Shown: positions 15,463-23,436 of the stretch, piece after piece
Layout: every line of letters starts with the position of its first letter
Position numbering within the stretch: position 1 is the first letter of the stretch
Source of the DNA: Clostridiales bacterium
Lineage (GTDB): Bacteria; Bacillota; Clostridia; Oscillospirales; Oscillospiraceae
Length of the DNA stretch: 50,166 nt
Reading direction: 5' to 3'
Assembly (NCBI GenBank): GCA_018374635.1
Contig: JAHAEW010000013.1
Coordinates: 1 to 50,166 of the forward strand
The notes under the pieces: generated by a model
What the model was told of the DNA's origin: nothing
The model's database searches: none
The model's input: only the letters and a program-made list of their open reading frames with translations
Position numbers and translations under genes: made by a program

Positions 15463-16152
15463 ATGAAAACAGAGCGATTTCAAATCGGCGCAGTTCCCGC
15501 CGTTCTGTATGGGGACCCCGCAGAGCAAGGATATTTATTTCTCCATGGACAACTGGGATACAAAGAGGAAGCCGAGTCCTTCGCGCAGGTGGTCTGTCCC
15601 AAGGAATTCCAAGTGCTCTCTATCGATCTGCCCGGCCATGGGGATCGGCGGGGCCGGAATGAAGCGCTGTTTCCCTGGACCGCGCTGCCGGACATCCGCG
15701 CGGCCCTGGACTGGGCAGGGCTTCGCTGGAAAAGAGTCTCCCTCCGGGCAACCAGCATCGGCGCCTGCTTTGCCTTATCGGCCTTTGATACACCGGCACG
15801 CGCCCTGCTGCTCTCTCCCATTCTGAACATGGAAAGCCTGATTTTAACCATGATGGACCGGGCCGGTGTGACCGAGGAACTGCTGCGGGAGCAGGGCGAA
15901 ATCGCCGCCTCTTTTGGTCAGGTTCTGTCTTGGAAGTACTTGTGCTGGGTGCGGGAGCATCCGGTCCGCAGCTGGACTTGTCCCATTCACATCCTCTATG
16001 GGAGCGGGGACCAGATGACTCCCTGCCGAACCGTGGAAGCGTATGCCCGGAAGCACGGCGCCAAGCTCACCGTGATGGAGGGCGGGGAACACTGGTTTCA
16101 CACGCCTGCGCAATTAGCCGCGCTGCGGGAATGGGAGGAGCGGTCAACCTGA
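15463..16152 (+). CDS. Alpha/beta-hydrolase with variant nucleophile elbow
   Basis: A 229-residue alpha/beta-hydrolase. Visible are the oxyanion segment FLHGQLGYKEEA, the lid-start SIDLPGHGD, the nucleophile elbow ATSIGA, the acid YGSGDQMTP and the base GGEHWFHT. The elbow lacks the first glycine of GxSxG (Ala instead), which is tolerated in some families. Substrate unknown. Two starts are possible: ATG 15448 directly after the YfcE stop, or ATG 15463 behind GAAAGG; I prefer the second because the product then begins at the fold. Probably cotranscribed with yfcE. Confidence 0.82.
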   Translation: MKTERFQIGAVPAVLYGDPAEQGYLFLHGQLGYKEEAESFAQVVCPKEFQVLSIDLPGHGDRRGRNEALFPWTALPDIRAALDWAGLRWKRVSLRATSIGACFALSAFDTPARALLLSPILNMESLILTMMDRAGVTEELLREQGEIAASFGQVLSWKYLCWVREHPVRSWTCPIHILYGSGDQMTPCRTVEAYARKHGAKLTVMEGGEHWFHTPAQLAALREWEERST

Positions 16153-16192
16153 TCCCAAACCGGCGCCATGCGGCTGGCAGCCCCTGCCGGAG

Positions 16193-16226
16193 AAGCGGTC
16201 AGGAATCCGGGCGAAAGTGACCGCTT
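16193..16226. terminator. Hairpin after the hydrolase gene
   Basis: AAGCGGTCA (16193-16201) pairs perfectly with TGACCGCTT (16218-16226). No long T-tract follows. It could be a weak terminator or an operator for the XRE gene at 16298. Confidence 0.45.
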
Positions 16227-16297
16227 TCCCTGGTAGATTTTTGACTGCCCGGACGGTATACTGACATGCAGAAACCGAAAAACAGGAGGAACACGCC

Positions 16298-16747
16298 ATG
16301 AGTTTGGGAAGCAGCTTATATCACGCCTGGAAAAAGAGCGGCCTGTCGCAGGAAAATGTGGCCGAAAAACTGGGGGTGAGCCGCCAGACCATCTCCAAAT
16401 GGGAGACCAATGAGACTCTGCCCGACATCCGTCAGTCCAAGAGACTGTCCCTGCTCTACCACATGACCCTGGACGAGCTGATCGAGTACGACTTTGACGA
16501 GCAGCAAGCCCGGCAGATGATCGACAGTGTCTGTGACGAGGCTCAGGCCCGGATCGACTGGAACAAGGTGTGGAGCAAGAAATACCCGGTGCTCTCCACC
16601 TACCATCAGAGGGTGCGCGTCCAAAACTACGCCCCGGCCCTGCGGGAGATGCTCACCCGGCTGCGGGTGGACTACGGCTACAACCACACCGACGCTCTGC
16701 TGGTACTCAAGGACATTCTGGCCCGGGTATGGAAGGGCCAGGTGTAA
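16298..16747 (+). CDS. XRE-family transcriptional regulator
   Basis: A 149-residue protein: an XRE helix-turn-helix at residues 5-60 (GLSQENVAEKLGVSRQTISKW) and a C-terminal helical region with no membrane segment. ATG 16298 follows ACAGGAGGA. It ends just before the perfect palindrome 16754-16807, on the other side of which lies the Vat-type gene. Target unknown. Confidence 0.85.
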   Translation: MSLGSSLYHAWKKSGLSQENVAEKLGVSRQTISKWETNETLPDIRQSKRLSLLYHMTLDELIEYDFDEQQARQMIDSVCDEAQARIDWNKVWSKKYPVLSTYHQRVRVQNYAPALREMLTRLRVDYGYNHTDALLVLKDILARVWKGQV

Positions 16748-16753
16748 AAAAAC

Positions 16754-16807
16754 ACGCTCCCTCCATCCTGTGGCGGTCCATGGACCGCCACAGGATGGAG
16801 GGAGCGT
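16754..16807 (-). terminator. Perfect 54-bp palindrome, terminator of the Vat gene
   Basis: Two 27-base arms meet without a loop at CCATGG (centre 16780/16781). Read on the minus strand the hairpin ends in GGAGCGTG followed by T7, so it is a strong terminator for the leftward acetyltransferase gene. An uninterrupted 27-bp palindrome is unusually long for a terminator. Confidence 0.8.
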
Positions 16808-16843
16808 CCTGTTTTATGGAGCGCCCGCAGGCTCTGTTCACTT

Positions 16844-17502
16844 TTATCTGCTGTGGACTCTTGCCCGGATCTCCTGCCTGACCTTCTCCACATCCGGATC
16901 GCACATCAGTGGCAGGGCCTCCGCCAGTTCCTCCGGCTTCAGATCCCACCAGCGAAATTGCAGCAGCAGGCCGGTCAGCTCCTCGTCAAAGCGTTCCTTG
17001 ATGAATTTTGCCGGATTGCCCCAAACACTGTATAGGGAGGGATGTCCTTCGCCACTACGGAGCAGGCGGCCACGATCGCGCCGTCGCCGATCCGGACGCC
17101 CGGCATGATGACGCACTCCCGCCCGATCCAGACGTCATTTCCGATCACGGTATCCCCCTTTCGGGGGAGCTGGTCCAGGTGGGGCGGGGTGTTTTCCTGC
17201 CACGCTCCGCCGAACACATGGAACGGATAGGTCGTAACGCTGCTGACGCGGTGGTTGGCAGGCCCCATGATGAACTTCGTGCCGGAGGCGATCGCACAGA
17301 ATTTTCCGATGATGAGATGGTCGCCAAACTCCGGGTAGTTAAAGAGCACATTGTTCTGTTCAAAGCCGGTTGGGTCTGCCGCATCGTCATAATAGGTATA
17401 GTCCCCGATGGAGATATTCGGGGCCTTGACTACATTCTTGAGGAAGCAGGAGGTTTTATATTCGTTGGGAAAGACCTGGTTCGGGTCTGGTATCTGATGC
17501 AT
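16844..17502 (-). pseudogene. Vat-type streptogramin/xenobiotic acetyltransferase, frameshifted
   Basis: A hexapeptide-repeat acetyltransferase of the Vat (XAT) type, about 218 residues when repaired. The first frame holds IPDPNQVFP, SIGDYTYYDD, HLIIGKFCAIASGTKFIMG, the catalytic-histidine segment ANHRVSS, PRKGDTVIGNDVWIGREC and GDGAIVAACSVV. It then leaves frame, and the remainder NPAKFIKERF...WWDLKPEEL continues in another frame. The break lies in a run of four Gs on the coding strand (17019-17022); adding one G restores PYTVFGGNPAKF. True Vat enzymes inactivate streptogramin A; with this lesion only a truncated, probably inactive product is made, unless it is a sequencing error. Start ATG 17502 behind GAAAGGA. 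Confidence 0.82.
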
Positions 17503-17524
17503 GACGGTCATCCTTTCTCGCTTT

Positions 17525-17590
17525 TTATACCACGTCCTTTCTCTGGCGTCCTATGGTGGCAACCGCCCGTTTTTTTCGGATCTCTTTCAT
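17525..17590 (-). CDS. Possible 21-residue leader peptide of the Vat gene
   Basis: A short frame in the roughly 225-base leader of the Vat-type gene: ATG at 17590 behind GCAGGAGTG, product MKEIRKKRAVATIGRQRKD followed by VV, stop 22 bases before the Vat start. Antibiotic-resistance genes are often controlled by drug-stalled leader peptides, and basic-x-basic tripeptides such as those here are known macrolide stall motifs. Expression is not shown by sequence; this is inference. Confidence 0.35.
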   Translation of the reverse strand: MKEIRKKRAVATIGRQRKDVV

Positions 17591-17728
17591 TGCCGCACAC
17601 TCCTGCACTGCACGTCGATGCTGCTGTGGGTCCGCCCCCCCGGTCTACGATGCACGGGAGGACTGGGGGCCGCAGCGCTTCTTTTCTGTTCCCGCTTCCG
17701 GTCAGAATATGGCTTATTCTTATTAAAG

Positions 17729-17757
17729 ATTATAAAATAGGAATCGCCAAAATGCAA
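17729..17757 (-). promoter_or_regulatory. Promoter of the Vat-type gene
   Basis: Minus strand TTGCAT (17757-17752), 17 bases, consensus TATAAT (17734-17729). It gives a long leader before the ATG at 17502. The rest of 17591-17920 shows no gene I can support. Confidence 0.65.
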
Positions 17758-17922
17758 TCGCTGTATTTCTCGCGCCTCTGTTTACACGCCCTCCCAGATG
17801 TGCCTGAGCAGAGGCCAGACGCTGGTGGGGCTGGAAGCGGCGCTCCCCTCCCCTTTCGGCATTCCGCACGAAAACCCATCCGGCGCCATGCGGAAATTAT
17901 ATTGTGGATGCGGGAATTCCCC

Positions 17923-17951
17923 TTGACAAAAGGGGCAAAATCAGGTATCAT
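17923..17951 (+). promoter_or_regulatory. Promoter of the ylxM-ffh operon
   Basis: Consensus TTGACA (17923-17928), 17 bases, TATCAT (17946-17951). A strong sigma-A promoter. Confidence 0.8.
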
Positions 17952-17959
17952 CTTCTTTG

Positions 17960-18001
17960 TTGTAAAGCTCACGAACTTTACAAAGCGCCCATCCTTTACA
18001 A
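17960..18001 (+). promoter_or_regulatory. Alternative hairpin arms in the ylxM leader
   Basis: TTGTAAAG (17960-17967) can pair with either of two copies of CTTTACAA (17976-17983 and 17994-18001). Two mutually exclusive stems just before the ribosome site would be a simple switch; the effect is inferred. Confidence 0.4.
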
Positions 18002-18027
18002 ACCGGTTCTCAGAAGGAGGTCACGGA

Positions 18028-18399
18028 ATGAAAAACCAGGCGTACCGCATGGCGATGCTGTTCGATTTTTACGGCGACATGCTCACGGACCGCCAGAAGG
18101 AATTCTATGACCTCTATTATAATGAAGACCTCTCGCTGGCCGAGATCGCCGAGAACTACGGCATCACCCGCCAGGGCGTCCGGGACGTGATCGTCCGGGC
18201 CGAGGCCATTCTGACCGAACTGGAGGACAAAACCGGGATCATCCGCCGTTTCCACAAGATGCAGGAGCAGTTTGCGGGCATTCAGACCGCCGTGGACCGC
18301 ATCCGGCAGATCAACGAGGAGCGCCGTTATTATGATAACGGGATCGAGGGCAGTTGCAACGACATCCAGTCCATCCTGGACCAGCTCAGGCAGGAGTAA
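18028..18399 (+). CDS. ylxM: YlxM-like SRP-associated HTH protein
   Basis: A 123-residue protein of the UPF0122/YlxM family. It contains the sigma-70 region-4-like helix-turn-helix LSLAEIAENYGITRQGVRD and a coiled C-terminal half. YlxM is thought to assist signal recognition particle function and always lies before ffh, as here (3 bases apart). ATG 18028 follows AAGGAGG. Confidence 0.93.
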   Translation: MKNQAYRMAMLFDFYGDMLTDRQKEFYDLYYNEDLSLAEIAENYGITRQGVRDVIVRAEAILTELEDKTGIIRRFHKMQEQFAGIQTAVDRIRQINEERRYYDNGIEGSCNDIQSILDQLRQE

Positions 18400-18402
18400 T
18401 CT

Positions 18403-19755
18403 ATGGCTTTTGAAGGACTCACCGAAAAACTATCCGCGGCGTTCAAGAAGCTGCGCGGCAAAGGCCGCCTCACCGAGGCCGACGTCAAGGAGGCCATGCG
18501 CGAGATCCGGGTTGCCCTGCTGGAGGCCGACGTCAACTTCAAGATCGTCAAGCAGTTTGTCGCCACCGTGACCGAGCGCGCGGTGGGCTCCGACGTGCTG
18601 GAGAGCCTCACCCCCGCCCAGATGATCGTCAAGATCGTCAACGAGGAACTCACAAATCTCATGGGCAGTGAGGCCGCAAAGCTCAATCTCTCTCCCAAGC
18701 CCCCCACCGTGGTCATGCTGGTGGGCCTCAACGGCGCGGGCAAGACCACCAACGGCGCCAAGCTGGCCGGCTATATGAAGAAGCAGCACGGCAAGCGCCC
18801 CCTTCTGGTGGCCTGCGACACCTTCCGTCCGGCGGCCATCACCCAGTTGGAAGTGGTGGGCGGCCAGGTGGACGTCCCCGTCTTCCAGATGGGACAGATT
18901 GATCCCATCGACATCGCCAGGGCGGGTATCGAGCACGCCCGCAGGCACGGCAACGACATCGTATTCATTGATACCGCCGGCCGGCTCCACGTGGACGAGG
19001 AGCTCATGGAGCAGCTCAAGGACATGAAGGCCGCCATCTCCCCCGACGAGATCCTGCTCATCGTGGACGCCATGATCGGTCAGGACGCCGTCAACGCCGC
19101 CAAGACCTTTGACGAGGCCCTGGACATCACCGGCGTCATGCTCACCAAGCTGGACGGCGACGCCCGGGGCGGCGCGGCCCTCTCCATCAAGGCGGTCACT
19201 GGAAAGCCCATCAAGTTTGTGGGCGTGGGCGAGAAGCTGGACCAGATCGAGGTATTCCACCCCGACCGCATGGCCTCCCGCATCCTGGGAATGGGCGACG
19301 TCCTCTCCCTGATCGAAAAGGCGCAGCAGAATTTTGATATGCAGAAGGCCGCCGAGCTGGAGCAGAAGCTGCGCAAGAACAAATTTACCCTGGCTGATTT
19401 CTATGAGCAGTTGGCTCAGATCAAAAATATGGGTTCTCTGGCCGACATCGCCGGCATGCTGCCCGGCGTCAACGCCAAGGCGCTGGAGGGCGCCAATGTG
19501 GACGAGCGCGCCCTGGCCCGGACCGAGGCCATCATCCTCTCCATGACCCCCGCCGAGCGGGAAAACCCCTCCCTGCTCAACAACAGCCGGAAAAAGCGCA
19601 TCGCCGCCGGCTCCGGCACGCAGGTGGTGGACATCAACCGCCTGCTCAAGCAGTTTGACATGATGCAGCAGGTGACCAAGCAGTTTTCCGGCGGACGCAT
19701 GAAGCGCAAGGCCGGACTGTTCGGCAAGATGAAAGGGATGAAATTCCCCTTCTGA
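18403..19755 (+). CDS. ffh: Signal recognition particle protein Ffh
   Basis: A 450-residue SRP54 GTPase that binds 4.5S/6S RNA and signal sequences and delivers ribosomes to FtsY at the membrane. The N-domain is residues 1-85. The G-domain shows GLNGAGKTT (P-loop, about 107-115), DTFRPAA, DTAGRLH and TKLDGDARGG. The methionine-rich M-domain follows from about 300 and ends with a basic, Gly/Lys-rich tail typical of Ffh. Confidence 0.98.
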   Translation: MAFEGLTEKLSAAFKKLRGKGRLTEADVKEAMREIRVALLEADVNFKIVKQFVATVTERAVGSDVLESLTPAQMIVKIVNEELTNLMGSEAAKLNLSPKPPTVVMLVGLNGAGKTTNGAKLAGYMKKQHGKRPLLVACDTFRPAAITQLEVVGGQVDVPVFQMGQIDPIDIARAGIEHARRHGNDIVFIDTAGRLHVDEELMEQLKDMKAAISPDEILLIVDAMIGQDAVNAAKTFDEALDITGVMLTKLDGDARGGAALSIKAVTGKPIKFVGVGEKLDQIEVFHPDRMASRILGMGDVLSLIEKAQQNFDMQKAAELEQKLRKNKFTLADFYEQLAQIKNMGSLADIAGMLPGVNAKALEGANVDERALARTEAIILSMTPAERENPSLLNNSRKKRIAAGSGTQVVDINRLLKQFDMMQQVTKQFSGGRMKRKAGLFGKMKGMKFPF

Positions 19756-19823
19756 TCCCCGTTTGGTACGCGCGTATGCGCTGACCATATAGAGATGTAG
19801 AATATGTTGGAGGTGAATCTACC

Positions 19824-20063
19824 ATGGTTAAAATCCGTCTGCGTCGTATGGGCGCCAAGAAGGCTCCCTTCTACCGCATCGTGGTCGCCGACTCCCGCTA
19901 TCCCCGTGATGGCCGTTTCATCGAGGAGATCGGTACCTACAACCCCCTGACCGCTCCCGCCGAGCTGAAGGTGGACGCCGAGCGCGCTCAGGCTTGGATC
20001 AAGACCGGCGCTCAGCCCACTGAGACCGTTAAGGCCCTGCTGAAAAAAGCCGGCGCCCTTTAA
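19824..20063 (+). CDS. rpsP: 30S ribosomal protein S16
   Basis: A 79-residue ribosomal protein (MVKIRLRRMGAKKAPFYRIV, AD SRYPRDGRFIEEIGTYNP pattern). Ribosome site GGAGGTGA before ATG 19824. Its stop overlaps the ribosome site of khpA. Confidence 0.98.
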   Translation: MVKIRLRRMGAKKAPFYRIVVADSRYPRDGRFIEEIGTYNPLTAPAELKVDAERAQAWIKTGAQPTETVKALLKKAGAL

Positions 20064-20080
20064 TGGAGGTCCTTGGCCGC

Positions 20081-20311
20081 ATGAAGGAACTGCTCACTTA
20101 TATCGCCCGTAATCTGGTGGATCACCCCGACGCGGTGGCGGTCTCCGAGCACGAGGGCGATGGCGAGACCATCCTGGAACTCCGGGTCGCCCCGGAAGAC
20201 ATGGGCAAGGTGATCGGCCGTCAGGGCCGCATCGCCAAAGAGATCCGCACGCTGATGCGTTCGGTGGCCCAGCGTCAGGGCGGCAAGGTCTCGGTTGAGA
20301 TCGTCGACTAA
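20081..20311 (+). CDS. khpA: KH-domain RNA-binding protein KhpA (YlqC)
   Basis: A 76-residue single KH-domain protein with the GxxG loop in MGKVIGRQGRIAKEIR. In Firmicutes KhpA pairs with KhpB/Jag and affects cell division and mRNA regulation. I start at ATG 20081, 10 bases after GGAGGT (20065-20070), which matches the usual family length; an in-frame ATG at 20063 overlaps that ribosome site and the rpsP stop. Confidence 0.93.
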   Translation: MKELLTYIARNLVDHPDAVAVSEHEGDGETILELRVAPEDMGKVIGRQGRIAKEIRTLMRSVAQRQGGKVSVEIVD

Positions 20312-20314
20312 CAA

Positions 20315-20345
20315 AAACGGCGGGGACTCCCCCGCTGTTTTTTTG
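20315..20345 (+). terminator. Terminator between khpA and rimM
   Basis: GCGGGG pairs with CCCCGC across a 4-6 base loop, with flanking A and T runs and T7 after the stem. It could partially separate expression of ylxM-ffh-rpsP-khpA from rimM-trmD. Confidence 0.75.
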
Positions 20346-20372
20346 TATCCAAACGCAAGGAGGAAACCCACC

Positions 20373-20870
20373 ATGAAAAGCCAGTTTCTCGAAGCCGGAC
20401 AGATCGTGAACACCCACGGCATCCAGGGCGAGGTGAAGATCGTCCCCTGGTGCGACTCCCCCGAGTTTCTCTGCGGCTTTGACACCATCTATATCGGCGG
20501 CGCGCCGGTGAAGGTCCGCGCCGCCCGGGCCCACAAGGGCAATGTCCTGGCCCGGCTGGAGGGCGTGGAGGATGTGAACGCCGCCATGCGCCTGAAAGGA
20601 GTGGTCGTGGAGATCGACCGCACCGGGATCGTGCTCCCCGAGGGCCGCCACTTCATCGCCGACCTCATCGGGCTCACCGTGATCGACGACGATACCGGAG
20701 CCTCCATCGGCGTCATCGAGGAGGTGCTCACCCCGCCCGCCCACGAGGTCTACGTGGTCAAGGGCGGGGGCAAGACCTATCTGATCCCGGCGGTGGACGC
20801 CTTCCTCCGGGGCACCAACGTGGACGCGGGCTGGGTCCGGGTCCACCTGATCGAAGGGATGGAGGGCTGA
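20373..20870 (+). CDS. rimM: Ribosome maturation factor RimM
   Basis: A 165-residue 16S processing factor that helps assemble the 30S head through S19. The N-terminal barrel starts AGQIVNTHGIQGEVKI; the PRC-barrel half shows HFIADLIGLTVID and TYLIPAVDAFL. AAGGAGG precedes ATG 20373. The stop is immediately followed by trmD. Confidence 0.95.
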   Translation: MKSQFLEAGQIVNTHGIQGEVKIVPWCDSPEFLCGFDTIYIGGAPVKVRAARAHKGNVLARLEGVEDVNAAMRLKGVVVEIDRTGIVLPEGRHFIADLIGLTVIDDDTGASIGVIEEVLTPPAHEVYVVKGGGKTYLIPAVDAFLRGTNVDAGWVRVHLIEGMEG

Positions 20871-21665
20871 ATGTACCGCATTGATATCCTCACCCTGTTC
20901 GACCAGACGGTGGGGGACCTGATGAACGAGTCCATCCTGGGCCGGGCCCAGGAGCGGGACCTCATCCGCATTGAGGCCCACCAGATCCGGGACTACACCC
21001 TCAACAAGCAAAAACAGGTGGACAACTACCCCTACGGGGGCGGCCGGGGGGCGGTCATGCAGGCCGATCCCCTCTTCCGCTGCTGGGAGCACGCCAGGGC
21101 CCTGGGTGAGGGGCCGGTGCGCACCATCTACCTCTCCCCCTGCGGAAAGACCTTTACCGAGTCCGACGCCCGCCGCCTCAAGGAGGAGTACAACCACCTG
21201 ATCCTGGTCTGCGGCCACTATGAGGGCATCGACGAGCGCTTCATCGAGGAATGCGTGGACGAGGAGATCAGCCTGGGGGATTTCGTCCTCACCGGCGGCG
21301 AGCTGCCCGCCATGTGCGTGGCCGACGCGGTGGCCCGCCTGGTCCCCGGCGTGCTGGCTGACCCCGAGTGCTTTGAGGACGAGAGCCACTGGAACGGGAT
21401 GCTGGAATACCCCCAGTACTCCCGCCCCGAGGAGTGGCACGGCCGCAGAGTCCCCGCCATCCTCCTCTCCGGCCACCACGCCAACATCGCAAAGTGGCGG
21501 CGCAAGCAGTCCATCCTCCGCACCCGGGACCGGCGTCCCGATCTCTACGCCAAGCTGGATCTGAGCTCCAAGGCCGACCAGAAGCTGCTCCGGGAGATCG
21601 CCGAGGAGGAGCGCCGGAGCCTGGATGCCTCTCAGGCTCCGGCGGAGTGCGATTCCCAGGCATAG
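20871..21665 (+). CDS. trmD: tRNA (guanine-37-N1)-methyltransferase TrmD
   Basis: A 264-residue SPOUT methyltransferase using S-adenosylmethionine to make m1G37, preventing frameshifting. Family motifs: YPYGGGRGAVMQ, YLSPCGKTF, LVCGHYEGIDERF, EEISLGDFVLTGGELP, then the C-terminal helical domain (SGHHANIAKWRRKQS). Last gene of the translation operon; rplS, which often follows, is not here. Confidence 0.97.
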   Translation: MYRIDILTLFDQTVGDLMNESILGRAQERDLIRIEAHQIRDYTLNKQKQVDNYPYGGGRGAVMQADPLFRCWEHARALGEGPVRTIYLSPCGKTFTESDARRLKEEYNHLILVCGHYEGIDERFIEECVDEEISLGDFVLTGGELPAMCVADAVARLVPGVLADPECFEDESHWNGMLEYPQYSRPEEWHGRRVPAILLSGHHANIAKWRRKQSILRTRDRRPDLYAKLDLSSKADQKLLREIAEEERRSLDASQAPAECDSQA

Positions 21666-21690
21666 CGTCCCCGATCTCGTCCCCTTTCCC

Positions 21691-21719
21691 TTTACTTTTT
21701 CCGCCCGGCGTGATACAAT
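21691..21719 (+). promoter_or_regulatory. degV promoter
   Basis: TTTACT (21691-21696), 17 bases, TACAAT (21714-21719). Confidence 0.65.
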
Positions 21720-21771
21720 GACTCCATGCTCCGAAATATAATTTTGAAAATGATATCAAGGAATGGTTCAC

Positions 21772-22608
21772 ATGAGTTTTAAAATCATTGTTGACAGCTG
21801 TTGCGACCTCACCTCCGCGCTGCTGCACAATTCCGCGTTCCGTAAGGTCCCCCTTACGATCCAGGTCGGGCCACATACCTTTGTCGATGACGACACTTTC
21901 CATCAGGCCAATCTGCTCTGGCGCATGAAGGAGAGCGAGGAGGCCCCCAAGACCTCCTGCCCCTCCCCCGCCGCCTATCTGGATGCCTTTGACTGCGGGG
22001 CGGACGACATCTACGTGGTCACCCTCTCCGCCCTTCTCTCCGGCTCTCACAACAGTGCGGCACAGGCCCGGCTCATGTTTCTGGAGGATCACCCGGGGGT
22101 GCATATCCACATCTTTAACTCCTGCTCCGCCTCTTCCGGCGAGGTCCTGGTGGCCCTCAAGGTACTGGAACTGGCCCAGGCCGGCCTGGACTTCAACGCG
22201 GTGGTCCAGCAGACCTCCCGTTTTGTCCAGGAAATGGAGACCCTGTTCGTGTTGGAGACCTTGGACAACCTGCGGAAAAACGGACGCCTGACCCGCCTTC
22301 AGAGCCTGGTCACCGGGACGCTGAAGATCAAGCTGCTCATGGGCGCCACGCCGGAGGGGGAGATCTGCAAGCGCGGGCAGGCCCTGTCCATGAAGCAGGC
22401 CCTCTCCAAGATGGTGGAGCTGATGGCCAAGGACCCGGCCCATAGGGGAAGGACCCTCTGCATCACCCACTGCAACTGCCTGGAGCGGGCCTTCCAGCTC
22501 AAGGAGATGGCCCTGAAGAGCTGCAGCTTCGGTGAAATCCTCATCTGCGAGACCGGCGGCATCTCCACGGTCTACGCCAATGACGGCGGCATTGTGGCCG
22601 CCTATTGA
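21772..22608 (+). CDS. DegV-family fatty-acid-binding protein
   Basis: A 278-residue DegV-type protein (FakB-like) that holds a fatty acid between two domains for phosphorylation by FakA. It starts KIIVDSCCDLTSALL, has TSCPSPAAYLDAF, the lipid-contact loop TLSALLSGSHNSAAQA, and the C-terminal LETLDNLRKNGRLTRLQ. ATG 21772 is 8 bases after AAGGAA; an in-frame ATG at 21763 is inside that site. Monocistronic: own promoter and terminator. Confidence 0.93.
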   Translation: MSFKIIVDSCCDLTSALLHNSAFRKVPLTIQVGPHTFVDDDTFHQANLLWRMKESEEAPKTSCPSPAAYLDAFDCGADDIYVVTLSALLSGSHNSAAQARLMFLEDHPGVHIHIFNSCSASSGEVLVALKVLELAQAGLDFNAVVQQTSRFVQEMETLFVLETLDNLRKNGRLTRLQSLVTGTLKIKLLMGATPEGEICKRGQALSMKQALSKMVELMAKDPAHRGRTLCITHCNCLERAFQLKEMALKSCSFGEILICETGGISTVYANDGGIVAAY

Positions 22609-22618
22609 TCGGCCGGTA

Positions 22619-22665
22619 AGCGGACTGCTCTGTCGGAAATGGACGGGGCGGTCCGCTCTCGTTTT
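22619..22665 (+). terminator. degV terminator
   Basis: AGCGGAC (22619-22625) pairs with GTCCGCT (22651-22657), with an inner imperfect stem and T4 after. Confidence 0.55.
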
Positions 22666-22681
22666 CTCCCGGACGGGGGAC

Positions 22682-22710
22682 TTGACTTTTCCAAACACAG
22701 ACGGTACGAT
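22682..22710 (+). promoter_or_regulatory. Nitroreductase promoter
   Basis: TTGACT (22682-22687), 17 bases, TACGAT (22705-22710). Confidence 0.6.
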
Positions 22711-22744
22711 AATGTCACCAACTTTTTCCGGGAGGTTTTTACAG

Positions 22745-23278
22745 ATGGAACTTCAGGACTGTATCCGAACCCGCCGCAGCGTGCGGAAATTCACCGATGA
22801 ACCGGTCAGCCATGCCCTGCTGGAGCAGGCCGTCTCTCTGGCGGCCTGGGCGCCGTCTTGGAAAAATACGCAGATCAGCCGCTACATCGCCATTGAGGAC
22901 CCCGGCGCCCTCCAGACGATCTGTGAGAAGTACGCCGCCTTCAACGGCCGCATCATCGGCGGATGCAAGACCCTGATCGCCCAGACCTTTGTGAAGAACC
23001 GCTCCGGCTTTGAGCGGGACGGCTCCTTCTCCACGGACCGGGAGGGCGGCTGGCAGTACTATGACTGCGGGATCGCCGCCCAGACCCTGTGCCTGGCCGC
23101 CCATGACCTGGGCCTCGGCACCGTGATCATGGGTATTTTTGACCGCAGGGGGCTGGAGGAATTCCTCCAGATCCCGGAGGACCAGGAGCTGATGGCCCTC
23201 ATCGCCGTCGGGCATCCGGAAGGCGAGGCTTCCGCCCCTAAGCGAAAGGATGTGGAGACGCTGCTCTCCTACCGGTGA
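22745..23278 (+). CDS. Nitroreductase-family FMN oxidoreductase
   Basis: A 177-residue flavin enzyme. The FMN motif CIRTRRSVRKFTDEPV is at the N-terminus; WAPSWKNTQ and the C-terminal AVGHPEGEA complete the fold. Members use NAD(P)H to reduce nitro compounds, quinones or flavins; the physiological substrate cannot be read from sequence. ATG 22745 behind GGGAGG. Confidence 0.9.
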   Translation: MELQDCIRTRRSVRKFTDEPVSHALLEQAVSLAAWAPSWKNTQISRYIAIEDPGALQTICEKYAAFNGRIIGGCKTLIAQTFVKNRSGFERDGSFSTDREGGWQYYDCGIAAQTLCLAAHDLGLGTVIMGIFDRRGLEEFLQIPEDQELMALIAVGHPEGEASAPKRKDVETLLSYR

Positions 23279-23299
23279 TCGAAAGAACATTGCCCACAG

Positions 23300-23340
23300 G
23301 GGCCCGCTGTCCGCTCTCCGGAGCAGGCGGCGGGTCCTTT
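23300..23340 (+). terminator. Nitroreductase terminator
   Basis: GGGCCCGC (23300-23307) pairs with GCGGGTCC (23330-23337) allowing one G-T, with an inner stem, then a T-rich run. Confidence 0.6.
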
Positions 23341-23358
23341 CTTCTATTCCCCCCTGCC

Positions 23359-23387
23359 TTGACGGCGCTTTTCCCCTCGGGTATACT
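23359..23387 (+). promoter_or_regulatory. rsmA promoter
   Basis: TTGACG (23359-23364), 17 bases, TATACT (23382-23387), 50 bases before the ATG. Confidence 0.75.
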
Positions 23388-23436
23388 GTTCTTACTCATT
23401 TTCTCAAGTCTGTAATGAAATTTAAGGTGGTAGCAA

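Noticed and set aside
16241..16262. TTGACT...TATACT as a promoter for the XRE gene at 16298
   Set aside because: The spacer is only 10 bases, too short for a sigma-A promoter or a MerR-type one.
7826..17760. Accessory block as a single tRNA-Thr-inserted island
   Set aside because: No integrase in the block and no second copy of the tRNA 3' end within the window; mixed promoters suggest gradual accumulation.
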